A stretch of DNA of 64,000 bases from Lytechinus pictus. Lineage: Eukaryota > Echinodermata > Echinoidea > Temnopleuroida > Toxopneustidae. Shown piece after piece: positions 1 to 11,800 of this stretch; within the stretch, counting starts at the first letter, position 1, and the number at the start of each line of letters is the position of its first letter. The notes below the pieces were generated by a model, which ran no database searches, had not been told where the DNA came from, and worked only from the letters and a program-made list of their open reading frames with translations. The DNA lies in NCBI RefSeq assembly GCF_037042905.1, contig NC_087249.1, positions 10,970,001 through 11,034,000 on the forward strand, written 5' to 3'. The position numbers were made by a program, and so were the translations under genes.

Positions 1-140
1 TGAAAAATAAGCCAAATTTTAAAATGTCATAACTTTCTTATTTTACATCCGATTTTGATGAAATTTTCACCATTATTCATGTTTGATTTGTCTCTATTTA
101 TTCAAATCATTTTTTTTCTGGGGTGGACTTGACCTTTAAT
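1..140. repeat. MITE family A, right-hand end (truncated by window)
   Basis: The sequence ending ggggtggacttgacctttaa matches the right arm of the elements at 23840, 28097, 30219 and 31275, including a conserved block with cataactttcttattttac. Only the last 140 bp are inside the window. Confidence 0.8.
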
Positions 141-3100
141 GACTTTGCCATTATTTTCCTGCTATATATTACTGTCATGCGAACAAAAGAAGCAACTCTG
201 TGGAACAAGTTTATGAGGAAATGTGTAAAATTGTCATTGTCATTTTACATGTGGAAATATAGAATTTCTTGCTTTTTAAGTGACTCCATTTATGAAACTT
301 GGGGCCACGTGACTTCAATTAAACTGGCATCATGAAGAAATTACATAATTAACCCAAATCAAGGGGAGTGTCAATTTTGAAGGATATAAAGTCGCTACCC
401 TCTTTCCATATATACCCAGTAGATATATTCAAGAAGACATCGTGGCCTCGGAGGAAACTTTCGAGAGCTAGCTTTGTTCTGTAGGATCTTCAAAGTCGTT
501 GTTCCCAACTGTTTGGAAATATGCAGGATGGAATCTCTGATAGAATGACGTTAATTTCCCGTCGCCATCACACCATATATGAAAAAAAACGAAGATAAGT
601 GATCAAGACTTGTCTGATTTGGTAAACACGCAAGAAACTGAATTTGGAAACCGCGCGCTGTATAATTATGTATAGGCCTACACAATACAACCAGGGAGTT
701 GGGAGTCTCCCTAATACAACAGCACGGCAGACGGTACAGTACACAAGTCTATGGCTTATGTTGTGCTGCTTTGTGCGATCCGATTGATTATGTAATCCAT
801 ATACAATAGTCTACGCTCAAAAACCTTATTGTAGGTATCAGGGGAAACATACACGATGCGATTCATTTATGATGTTTTTGTGTGTTTAATTTGATTTCTT
901 TTATAATTATTTACAACGAAAAGTCCTTTCTTAGGTAATTAATATTCATTTTATCGGTAGATCACACCATATTTCTCAACCCAGTAATCTTCCTTGCTGT
1001 TAACAAAGACTAACAGCTGAACGGGAGGCGTGTCCACTTTTAACGACTTTCCCTCAAAAATCTGAGGGAGTGACGTCACCGCTGAGCAACTGATCTAGAC
1101 GATATTTCCTCGGAGTACAGGTTCTCGGTTTTGCGCGCACACTCGGCTGGGCGTACGCACGGAATAGAACGTATATATCGGTGCAAATAAATTCGTTTAA
1201 TATCGTCTAGAACTAGACTAAACCGACCGATGGTGCACCCTCGGAAATATTTTAAGCAACCAATAAGTTGGTTGAAATATAGACCTATCAAACGTTGGCT
1301 TTTAACGAAATTGCATGCAAAATGAATTGGGATTTTAGTAACCAACAGTCTGGCAGTTGGCAGATTCATAGTTTTTAACAAAACTTAGGGTTAGTTAAAA
1401 AAAAACAATTAGAGGGTATAGAATTATAGTGGTAAACACGTAAAGACCTCCTTGTCCAAACTATCAAGTTTCAAAGCCGGGGACGTTTCATTATTTTTTT
1501 TCTTCAATATTTGAACAGAATGCTTGTATATACCATCACTATTCAATTGACTTTTCTAAGATTAGAGAAATTAACCATTCTGCGGAATGCGCAAAAATTG
1601 AAGATAAATGATGCTTTGAATTTTGTGCGTGATTTATCGCATCTAGGAAACAGTGTCATGAAAAGACATTTATTTTGTATGATTAAAAAATTAATTGACG
1701 TTCAAAATTCAAATTAAAGACACAAAACAAGTGGAGAAGATGGGGACGGAAAGAGGTGGAATTTTATTTTGTCAATATTCCATCTCTTTCCGTCCCCTCC
1801 TGTGTTTATAGCACCAAAGAATTGAATTTTCCTCCATTTTAATAAGAACTTGTGCTTCTTTTTTATAATCAGCACCGATTTAAAGCCTGCATCTGCTTAA
1901 ATAGGAAACTTGCTTGTCAAGAAATTGTTTTCGAGAAATGAGCGGAAAAGCGGCAGGAATAACTGACTTGCTGAATCCAGGATCGTGGTAATGTTGTTTC
2001 ATCTCAATTGATATGGGGGAAAGGTAACTTTTCGTATTCAATTATACTCTAATTACATGCCCAAATAATTATAATTCATAGCTCAAGTCAACAGCAGACC
2101 GAGAAAAAAACGGGTTCGAAAAGGTGCGGGATGTTATTGTTAATTCCCGCGCGTAGCGGAGAAGCAAAAATTATAGCAATAATATTCGATGAAGTATACA
2201 TTTTATTTTTTTACTTGAAGGGGGGGGGCAACAAAGCTTCTCACCTTTTCCATTCTCCTCTTTACCCTCCTTTTTGTGAGGGGAGGTACGATCACCCCAT
2301 CACCGTCTGGCTATCCGGTTGTATTCTTCTTCTTCGTCTTCTTCTTCCTATTCCTTTTCCTCTTCCTCTTCTTCTCCCTCCTTCGCCTCAACTCTTCTTC
2401 TTCTGCTTAAATTACTAGCTCACTAAAAAGGAATTTAAAAAATGTACCAGGTCGATTGCCAATTTTATCGACAGATGGCGCTTGTTCAATTTGCGAATAA
2501 GTCAGAATGACCGCCGAGATTGTTTTTTTTTATTTAAAAAAACTCAGTGACAGGAGGGGCTTGTCACTAGGGGCGGACATGATATTTTCATATGGGCGGG
2601 GGGGGGCTGGCGACCCCAGGGGCTTGTCTTTTCTTCCTCTTTTCATCTTTTAAAAATCTCCCTTTTCCCTACCTGCTTGTCACATAACAGCTGTTCGATC
2701 TGTCGACAGAACGTATTTGACCATGGATTCACAAAAGAACTCCCTTCCCGGCAGTGTGAACATTGCATTTCATATATCATAAATCATTTTATGTATTATA
2801 AAGCTACGCACCACCTACTAAAATTGTCACTGATGGAACAGTTAAAATGTTAAAATGAAATCATTACAAAAACAAATTAAGATATATTAAGGCAATATAA
2901 CGAATTCAACTTCATTAGTCGATCAGTAGGCCAATAGTTCACTTCATACTATTTGGTAGTGCGGCAGCTACTATGTAATGAGCAGGCTGTCATGATCTTA
3001 TACAAATATTGGAAAGAATCCAATGGAGAGTTGATTGGATAAAATCCAAAAAAAGTATACAGAATTACAGATGCAGGACAACCAATAAAATAGTTATAAA

Positions 3101-3660
3101 TTTATGGAAGTTATGGAAGTAGCCCTCCCTCATGGCTGCTATTGTTTCAAGCAGTTACCTGCTTATTATAGTTGGCCCCTGCATTTTTACCCACTTTACT
3201 ATTTTACATGCTTCATTTATGTAGTTTTCAGTCTTATACATTATTTATGTTGTCGATTGTCACACAAAAATGTACTCATTTATGTCATTGTGATTGTATC
3301 AAGTTTTTTTTATTATTTGTTATTGATTTATGAATAAAATGCAGAAACTCCTGCAAAAAAAATATGTTCATCTTCATCATCATGTTGTTTTTGTCTCCCC
3401 CTCTTTCTTTCTTTCTTTTACTCTTTAATTATATCAGCTTTTCATTTTATTGTCCACTGTGTAATTGTTGAATTTATGTAGTTACTCCAAACAGTGTTGA
3501 GCTAATTCTGTGTTTTACCTATAATATGAAAAACATTGCAATCATCATTAAACTGTTCGTATTTTTAGGGACCTAAGAAATACAAGCATGCCTTTTTATT
3601 TTGGTTCCACCACTTCTGTGTTTTTTTTCGTAGAAAACTTTTCAAACTTATTGTACTTAT
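141..3660. other. Intergenic, no gene recognised
   Basis: No ORF here has family-like or conserved-looking sequence. It holds a 21-bp hairpin at 1742-1797, short G runs (2220, 2600) and a TTC-rich run at about 2325-2400. The rest is AT-rich and featureless to me. Confidence 0.6.
1742..1797. repeat. Compact 21-bp inverted repeat (hairpin)
   Basis: ggggacggaaagaggtggaat (1742-1762) pairs with 1777-1797 over 21 bp. The single mismatch becomes a G-U wobble in RNA when read on the plus strand. The loop is 14 nt. It is not part of a larger foldback that I can see. It could be a small MITE remnant or an RNA hairpin. Confidence 0.7.
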
Positions 3661-3661
3661 T

Positions 3662-4468
3662 CAGTGCGTCCCACAAAAAACGAAACCGAGATTTATCGAT
3701 GATTTGTCAAAACTTTATCACAAATACAATAGACAAATGACCTACCATTGTAAAGCTTAGAATCTCCTCTTTCATCTGAAATTACTTACAATATTCATTC
3801 AGGCATGAGTTAGCAAAAACAATTCGAAGAAGGATACCAAAAGTCACTTGGCGGGTTGTATCCGGGTTTTAAAAAGGAAACCACATTTTTAATAAATTCA
3901 ATATCTGCTCTTTAATTTGATACCTCAATTACAGAAAATGGTCAAGAAATAACAAAGTTCTGCATGGTTATTTGAAATAAGGCTTGAATTTCAATAATTT
4001 TATAAAATGAAGAGGTTTTACAGGCTAGCGTTCAGACTCACTCGACACTCTGTTTTGTTGACGATCAGCCATGCATTCAGTCTTTTGTTAACCATGCGAT
4101 AGCTTCTGTGGGAAACGTTTATTTAATGAAATTATGGAAATACAAGCATTGTTTCGAGGGAACAGAACTGTTTTACTTCTTGACCATTTTCTGTGATTAG
4201 GTATCAAATAAAAGAGTAGATATTGAACTTTTTAGGCATGTGATTTTCTGTTTGAAATTCCGATACCCCCCGCCAAATGAGTTTTTGGTATCCTTTCTTC
4301 AAATTGTTTTTGCTCACTCGTGCGTGAATGAGGAATAATCTAAGTAATTGTAGATGAAAGAGGAAATTCTAAGCTTTACATTGGTAGGTCATTTGTCTAT
4401 TGTTTTTATGATTAAGTTATGATAAATCATCGCTAAATCTCGGTTTCGTTTTTTGTGGGACGCACTGT
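3662..4468. mobile_element. Foldback DNA transposon (MITE C), CAGTGCGTCCCA ends
   Basis: The left end cagtgcgtcccacaaaaaac is repeated as its reverse complement at the right (gttttttgtgggacgcactg). The arms extend inward about 130 bp with high similarity, including the cattg...aggtcatttgtctattg block. No transposase is present, so it is non-autonomous. The ends resemble mariner-like elements (inference). A solo left end occurs at 38223. Confidence 0.85.
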
Positions 4469-4689
4469 ATAGTTGAAGACTTTGTTGATTTTCTATACAC
4501 CATGTTCACCTTTTCAAATTTATATTTTAATCCAATTATTCTATGTTTTTCATGTATGTTTGTATTATTATGAATTATAACTATAATCATTCTTCGTCTA
4601 TCATGCATATATTATTATGAATTGTAAATGAAAACAAGAGTGGAAAAAAATAAATTCAGATCAAATAAAATCATCATTGTTAACAATTG

Positions 4690-4870
4690 TAGACTAAATA
4701 GGCTAAACCGTGTTTGACAAAGTGGGTTATGGATGAAATAAATTGTTAAAGCCTAAATATGATCTTGAGATGAAATCATGAATAGACCAAATAAAAGGGC
4801 CATTATAAAAATTAGTCGTAGACAAAATATTAGACCAAACGAGTCGTTATACCTAAAGGGGCAAATTCTT
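4690..4870. repeat. Dispersed repeat with GACCAAA/TAGAC motifs
   Basis: Contains several spaced copies of agaccaaa/tagacaaa type motifs. It looks like the reverse orientation of the GGTCTA-rich repeats at 37750-38190, 42755-42960 and 51600-52020. Boundaries are unclear. Confidence 0.4.
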
Positions 4871-5410
4871 GGTTGCAGAACTGATCATTAATAATCAAAG
4901 GATGACAACCTTAAACAGTTAAAGAGGCAATATAAAATAAGAGTGAAAGAAGGAAAAGAAGCAAAAAGGAAAGAAAACATGAATAAACATAAGAGAAAAG
5001 GGGGTGAATACGACTAGACGAGTGAATATTCCGATATGGTTTTTTTTATGCTTTTTAGCCTTTATTCAGATAATATCACATTTTCATACATACATAACAA
5101 GGGTAATAAATAAAAATATACACAATAAAATGAAGTACATGTATACAGCAATATAACAAATAAAGTATTATACATTGTGATGTACAATTTTTGAACAAAG
5201 ATTAGCATAACCCATAATACAAATAAACAAACAGTTGATTTTACTTGTATATACTGTATAATAATATTGTATTGTATGATGAAAAAATCCAAACATAAAG
5301 ACTTTTAAAGTTCTGAGCAGATAGTAAATAATTTGTTTGTATGCCTAATATTGAAACTCCAATTACCCCCTCATTGAGCTAAAAGAAGTTTGCGCGACAG
5401 GTGGAAGAAA

Positions 5411-5460
5411 ATTGGTCCAATCAAATTCGAGCTTATCATTCTCTTTATTCATATATGCAT
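5411..5460 (+). promoter_or_regulatory. Candidate core promoter: CCAAT dyad and TATA-like box
   Basis: ATTGGTCCAAT at 5411-5421 is a perfect palindrome that gives a CCAAT box on each strand. About 30 bp further on lies an AT-rich TATA-like stretch, atatatgcat (5451-5460). If used, transcription would start near 5480-5490 and leave a 5' UTR of about 210 nt. Spacing fits a CCAAT/TATA promoter, but such motifs occur by chance in AT-rich DNA and no transcript evidence is available. Confidence 0.3.
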
Positions 5461-5591
5461 GGTCGATTACGTTACCAAACTAGCTCACTGCTGGTATAGG
5501 GGTACGGACAACGTGTGCAAGTTACCTGCGTTAGAGTCAGTTTAGTCAATTCGTCAAGTGAAAGTCGGAACGAGACCACTGCTGCATCGTT

Positions 5592-5606
5592 ATGTTTTTA
5601 AATTGA
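5592..5606 (+). other. Possible upstream ORF in the 5' UTR
   Basis: If transcription starts near 5480, the leader contains one upstream ATG. It opens a four-codon ORF (MFLN, stop) with G at -3, ending about 90 nt before the main ATG. Such a uORF could modestly reduce translation. This depends on the unproved transcription start. Confidence 0.3.
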
Positions 5607-5697
5607 CTTATTCACTCTTTATTTTCTTCATTGAGACTTACCAAGTGTGATAAATTGCAACGACAAGGAAGAGTTATCGCTGAGAAACCTAATCGCC

Positions 5698-5810
5698 ATG
5701 GCGCGATTCTGGGGAATGTGCTTGTTGATGCTGCTTCCAGCGTTTCTCCTCTTGGAGTCCCAAGCCGCCAGCATCCCGGTAGAGGATGAGTCATCCTCGT
5801 CGGCTATCGA
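5698..5810 (+). CDS. Exon 1: start codon and signal peptide
   Basis: Encodes MARFWGMCLLMLLPAF, continuing LLLESQAAS, a classic signal peptide with a hydrophobic core at residues 8-19 and likely cleavage near SQA-AS (residues 22-25), then an acidic Ser-rich stretch (VEDESSSSAIE). The ATG context is strong (G at -3, G at +4). The donor gtaagt follows at 5811 and leaves a split codon (GA) that the exon 2 C completes. This places the product in the secretory pathway. The family assignment rests on the later exons. Confidence 0.88.
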
Positions 5811-8800
5811 GTAAGTTTTGTAACCTTCGGCCTGTCTGGGTTTTGTTTTTGGTTTGTGGAAGATCGGTCGGCACGCTCATTTTTTAGTGCTCTTGATTTA
5901 CTGAAAAAAAAGAGTTTTAATCTGTTTTTGCTGAATTCTCTGAGAGTGTTTTTTGTATTTTTGTTTGTTTAACTAGTTTATATTTCTTTTCACATACTTA
6001 TTTTAACTGTCATGTTCCTGTACCAAAACTTTTGAACTAAAATAGTTCAACTATCACACAAGTTTTTAGGCATGCATATTTTATGTATTAAACTTACCAG
6101 GTCTTGTCCTTGACAAATCTCGTCTTAGGCATACTATGCTGCTGTACTACACTGGCATACAGATGGGGGGGGGGGGGGGGGGGGGGTTAGAGGGGCTCTT
6201 GCCCCTCCCAAAAAAATTTCATGAGCAAGAAAAAACAAAGATAAGGGTAAAATATCCTCTGAATATTTTTCAAGAATCTATCACGAAATTTGATTTTTTT
6301 GTAATGAAAATATGGACATTTTTCCTCACTCACTCGCAACTTCTCATAAAGTTTATGTGATACGCCATATCTAGCCCCCTCAAAATTTTGGCTCATTAAG
6401 CCTCTGCTACTGTATTCATGAAAGAACTGAATCAAATGAATATGTCATTGAATTTAATTAAATGATGATCTGGGGGGGGGGGGGGGAGTGACAGTGAAAA
6501 TGTTATCATATTTTTCAAATTTGTTATAACTCTAAATCTGATTCATCTTTATATATGTCTTAAAGGGAAAGTTCACCCTGACAATACATTGGTTTTGAAA
6601 AGAGCAGAAAAACTAAAGGTAAATGTTGGTGAAGATCTAATGAAAATCCACCAATAAATTTATAAGAGAGTTGTGAATTTTTGAAATTTTAAATCTGTGA
6701 CATTATATGTGAGCTTCCTCACTGGCATAATAAGAAATTCCATTTATTTAATGATTCATGATCGTAATTTTTTTAATATATATATAGAATAGGCCAAGGG
6801 GGTATGAAATGATATTTCTGAAAGTATATTCACCGCACAAATAAAGTCACTTATAATTTTGTGAGGAAATTGCATTTTTTTTTATATAAGAGAAATTTAA
6901 GAATTCATAACTTTCACCAATATTTTGCTTTTAAAATTTTCTGCTTTTAAACCCAACTTATCAGGGTGAACTTTCCCTTTAACTTCTCCATGATATAATC
7001 TTAGGCTACAGTTACAGAGGTACAGTTATGTGTAGGGCAAATGGAGGTCAAGCAATCCTCCCCCTTCTTGATTCCAGATGTTTAAAAAGAGTAAATGATG
7101 TATAAACCAATCAAATCAAAGATGACAAACTGTACTTTCACTCTCAATGATAGAGTTGAGCCATATTGCGGATTAATTTTCCTCCGAGATTATTTATGAG
7201 AAAGGGAAATAATTTTTGGGGTATTTGGTTGCTCACATCAAGAAGTTACTCCTTATTCAAATTAAAATTATAGATCCTCTTTATCATCTTGTTGATTGAT
7301 TGCTAAGGTTTTGAACTTCACTAGCTCTCAACACATGTGTGTCATAGAAGTGTCAAACAGTTCTAAAATGATTTATTTTCTTGTCTTGTTGAACAGCTAT
7401 GTAGTAAATGGATCATCTTTTTTTCTCCAAAATTGGGAGTATGTATATCTGAAATCAGATATTAATAATTGTGTGTCCTGCATTTAAAAGCAGAACCAGA
7501 CTTATCATTTTCTCTACCGGTGTTCAGATACAGTAAATTTCCATTTCCATTTAGCCTTATTCTGATGTATGGGTGTATTTTTTTGTATTTTAAAATAGTA
7601 TTCTTTTCATTGTATGATACTGAGAGGTCACTTTTTGATTGTATACTCTTGCTCCTATTAGTATTGGTCTTTCTCATTATTCCCACTTGATTCAAATTGA
7701 TAATGCTGCACCCTTCAGCACAAGGATATTCTGATGTGGGGGGATGACCTAAAAAGGGACAGCAAAACATTTTATTGAAAAAAAAACAGAATATGGGTAT
7801 TCTTATTTTCTTAGAGTTACACGGCCCAAACCTTTCCTTTTTATGTTCTCTACTTCCTCTATGTTTTGCTCTCTCTTTCTCTTTTATCCCCTTTTCTCTT
7901 CTTGAAAAATCACAGAGAGGGCAGTTGCCCCCCCCCATGGAATTGCCATTGCCCGTACCTAAATTGCAACTTGAAATATTAATTTTGTTCTGTGTACATT
8001 CATGAGCATATGAGGAGTATACCCTTTTTGCCAATACTAAGAGATACATACATGGATTTGTTTTCAGGATTACGGAAGAATTAAATAGAAATTTTTGAGG
8101 GATGCATAATAATACCACATATTTACTGTCACTGCAAGGTTCTCTCTCAGGGTATGTGGAGACATGAACACAAAAGAAATAAAAATCAGTGACGACGACA
8201 TACGGAAAAGCTATTGAATAGATCCCTTACATGTTGTAACTTGCGGCCCACATATTTAGGGACTTTGATGTTAAAGCCAGAATGACATCATAAGAAAGGC
8301 CATCCTTGTTTCTTCCTCCAAGGCATTCTCGGCTGTGTCCCATGCTGCGTCTCTGTACTTAGTATGTAATAGGACTTAACCTCCAACCCACAATTTCAAG
8401 ATTGTCCATAATCTAATTTCTAACAGCCATTAGCTAAATAGAGACAGCAACATGGCAGATGCGTTGTCATGACGTTGTTAGATCCTCCACTTCGGAACCA
8501 GATTCATTGAAAGATCGTCTGGTCAAGGGTACACAAACTTCATTGTTGTTCTCAATTCCAGAACCTTATGTTTGGCTGTGATTCTAATTATGAAAAAGAG
8601 ATGCATACTAGACACGAAGTGAGTTTTTTTTCTTCAGATCTTTGTTGCATTTTTACTACCATAAGCCAAAGCTACATTTTTGTATTTGGTAAAAATATAT
8701 TTTAACAAAAATTCCACACTTTTGATTCATTGATAATATTTAAATGGTTTTTACAAAAAATTGAAGAAACATCAATTTTTGAGTCTAATTTATTTCATTC

Positions 8801-11800
8801 ATTACTGCATTTAATAAAAAAGGAGTGACTTTCCTTGTACAATGGTTGTATTCTCCATTAAAAAAAATCATATTCAGTAGGTCTTATCTTGTCATATTAA
8901 TTAGATACTTCACATGCATTCAGTTTTAGGCTTGTACCTAAAAGCGCTTTCTGTATTCATCCGTATTCAATCAGTGCATTGATATTGTTGGGAATTGTAT
9001 TTATCATGAAATGTAGGGAATTGAATTCATCATGAAGTTTTTGAGTAATGGTTAAATTGTGATTTGTAACAGAAAACATGTTATTTGTCAATGTCACAAA
9101 AGTTACAAGTCCATAATTGATAATTTCCCCTTTTTTCCCCAACAGACAAATTTACTTCAAATAGGAAGTCTATTGATAGGATGTATTTTGTAAATATTCA
9201 GATATCTTGGTACAGTTTGACAGCCCCGCTGAGAGAGACATGAGCTACTAACGCAAATAAGGTGAATTAGGGGATCATCGCACAATAAAAATACTACCCC
9301 AGGGAAGTGAGACTTTTGACCTCATGTTTCTCTCACTTTAAACTTGAATTTGACAAATACAGAAAACAGCATATCTTTTTCTTTGGGGTTTAAATACATT
9401 GGTTTCATGCCAACTTGTTTTTCCGGTCTACATTGTCATCTGTTTTGAAAAATGTTCTGAAATGTGTAAAGAGTCTTTCTCTTACAGTGATAATCATTTT
9501 TTTTAAATCTGCATATTGCAATCATATTTTGTTACTGCTGCGTGTAAAGTGTATGACATATTACTTTCACAAAATTGATTCTATCCCCTGTAAAGTAGCA
9601 ACTGAAATTAGCCAGTGCGTACTTCTATGTTAACTCTTTACATTTGCATTTTTGTTGCTGCCATGGGGGAGGGGGGGGGGGTGGGCTATTCATGTCAATA
9701 TTTTCCTACCAGCTGTGTTGAAAGACTTTCATTGTCATGTCTTTTTTCAAAAACTAACATGATATTTGTAAAATCTTATTGTTGCTTACATGTACATGTA
9801 CTTATCAGTGTGGTCTGAAGAAAGCTTTATTTTAGTTTTCCATGTAATTCCTACCAGCTGTGTGAAAAGACTTTTGTTGTTATGTCTACTTTCAAAATCT
9901 AGTAACATGATATTTTGTAAAATCTCAGATATTGTTGCTTACTTATCAGTGTGGTTTGAACTAAGCTTTAATTTTCTTTTATTAGATAAAAGTTATTTGT
10001 TTAAAACTGCATATTATACATGTAAATAGCAATATATGATAAAAGATTTCTAGCTGCTAATTATAGGAGATAAAAGGTAATGCTTCTTTTATGAGACCAA
10101 ATGATGTGTAGACCAAACCACTGTTAGAATTGGGAATTGTTTTCCCTGATAAGACTTACGAATAGGCAAAAAGCTACAAATACTTAGAAAAGCAAGGGCA
10201 ATATAGAAACCAGAAAATAGTATGAATGCTTGTTAAGTTTGGCCCTTTTAGTTTAGGCACTTAAAGTGGGAGTTCACCCTGACAAAAAAATTATTGTAAA
10301 AATAGCAGAAAAGATAAAAAAATATTGCTGAAGGTTTCAGAGAAAGCCATCGCAAAATAAAAAAGTTATAAAAAATTTAATTATTTGATTGATGACTCTA
10401 TATTTGTATGCAAGCAACTTTCCTACATATTGCATGGTAAAACAATCAATGAAATGTAATTTTCTCAGTAAACTGTTAATGGTTTTTACTGTATGTATAT
10501 AAATAGACAAATCATTTCATACCCGTTCCTAAGAAGTAAACAAAAATAAGTCATCACAAACCATTGAAAATTGAAATTAATGCATTTATTACATAACATA
10601 TGGGGCAGCTGCTCAATTTATGACATCACAAACCAAAACTTGAAATTCTAATAACTTTCTTAATTTTTAGTATGGATTTTCCTCAAACCTTCACCAATAT
10701 TTTTATCATTTTTTCTGCTATTTTTACAACAAACTTTTCTTAAGGGTGAACTTCCCCTTTAGAACAGTTCTTAACTTGTTAGTGAGGCTAATAAAAAAAG
10801 TAATAGCAAATGAGTGTATGAGTATGTACATGTATGTACTCTCTCAATCAGACTGAGCAATACTCATTAGCAAGTGGCATATGTCATAACAGTCGTGGCC
10901 TTGTAAAGTCGACTGTTCACTGGGCAAGTTCACCTGCGAGATCAGGAGATATCTTTACTCATCAGGTGTCACCCAGCAGGCTCCAAATCCAGCCATAGGT
11001 CACTGTCCTTTCTCAAATTGTTTTTGACCTCTATAGGATGGATTCCCAATATCCTTCACAGAAGACATATAATTTCCTTAACCCACTTTGGTTTCTGACT
11101 ACATTGTTCCAAAGTGGGGCAGCAAAGCAAATAGGTCTCAAAACTTTTGGCATCCACACAAAAAACTGCCTTAATCTGCAACATTGGATAAGATTTAATG
11201 TTGGAATGAATGGGGATTTTCTGGGGTTCTGTTTTATTTTCAAGGGCTCTTTTGAGTATTTCGCGCATTAGTCCCCCCCATAATATTTCCACTATGGTCT
11301 CCATAGCTGATGAACATGATTAAAAATTTATAGCTCAGGGAGGTTGCAACCCGAGGCCCCTAGGATAGTAATGTTCTGGTATATTGTTTTTCACTTCGAC
11401 CTTGCAAAAGTCCTTGAAAAGTTATTGTAGTTTCACCATTATTAAGCCTACCAACAATTTGGAAGGTATTTTCTTTGTGGAATACACATGTAGCCTATAT
11501 TTGCATTCACCCTGGGTGATCAGGGTAAAGTTCTTAATAGATTAGAGAATGCCCCATTGTCGTCCCATGGAGCTATTAATTAATAGCTCAATGGTCGTAC
11601 AAAGAGTTGTGATCAGATGTATCTAAATAAATTTCAAATTGCGATTAAAGATCTAAAAAAAATTCCCTGAACTACTGTATATATTTTGGATTATTCACAT
11701 TGTAAGATTGATTAAATGAATCTATCACTTATCTTGAGGTGTATTCAGATTTCAGACCACCTTGAAGTTCATGATGATTACAGGGTATATTTTCTGATTG

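Noticed and set aside
7462..8118. 218-codon minus-strand open frame in intron 1
   Set aside because: No recognisable motif, biased Lys/Ser/Asn composition, overlaps simple-sequence runs, and no splice or start context that helps.
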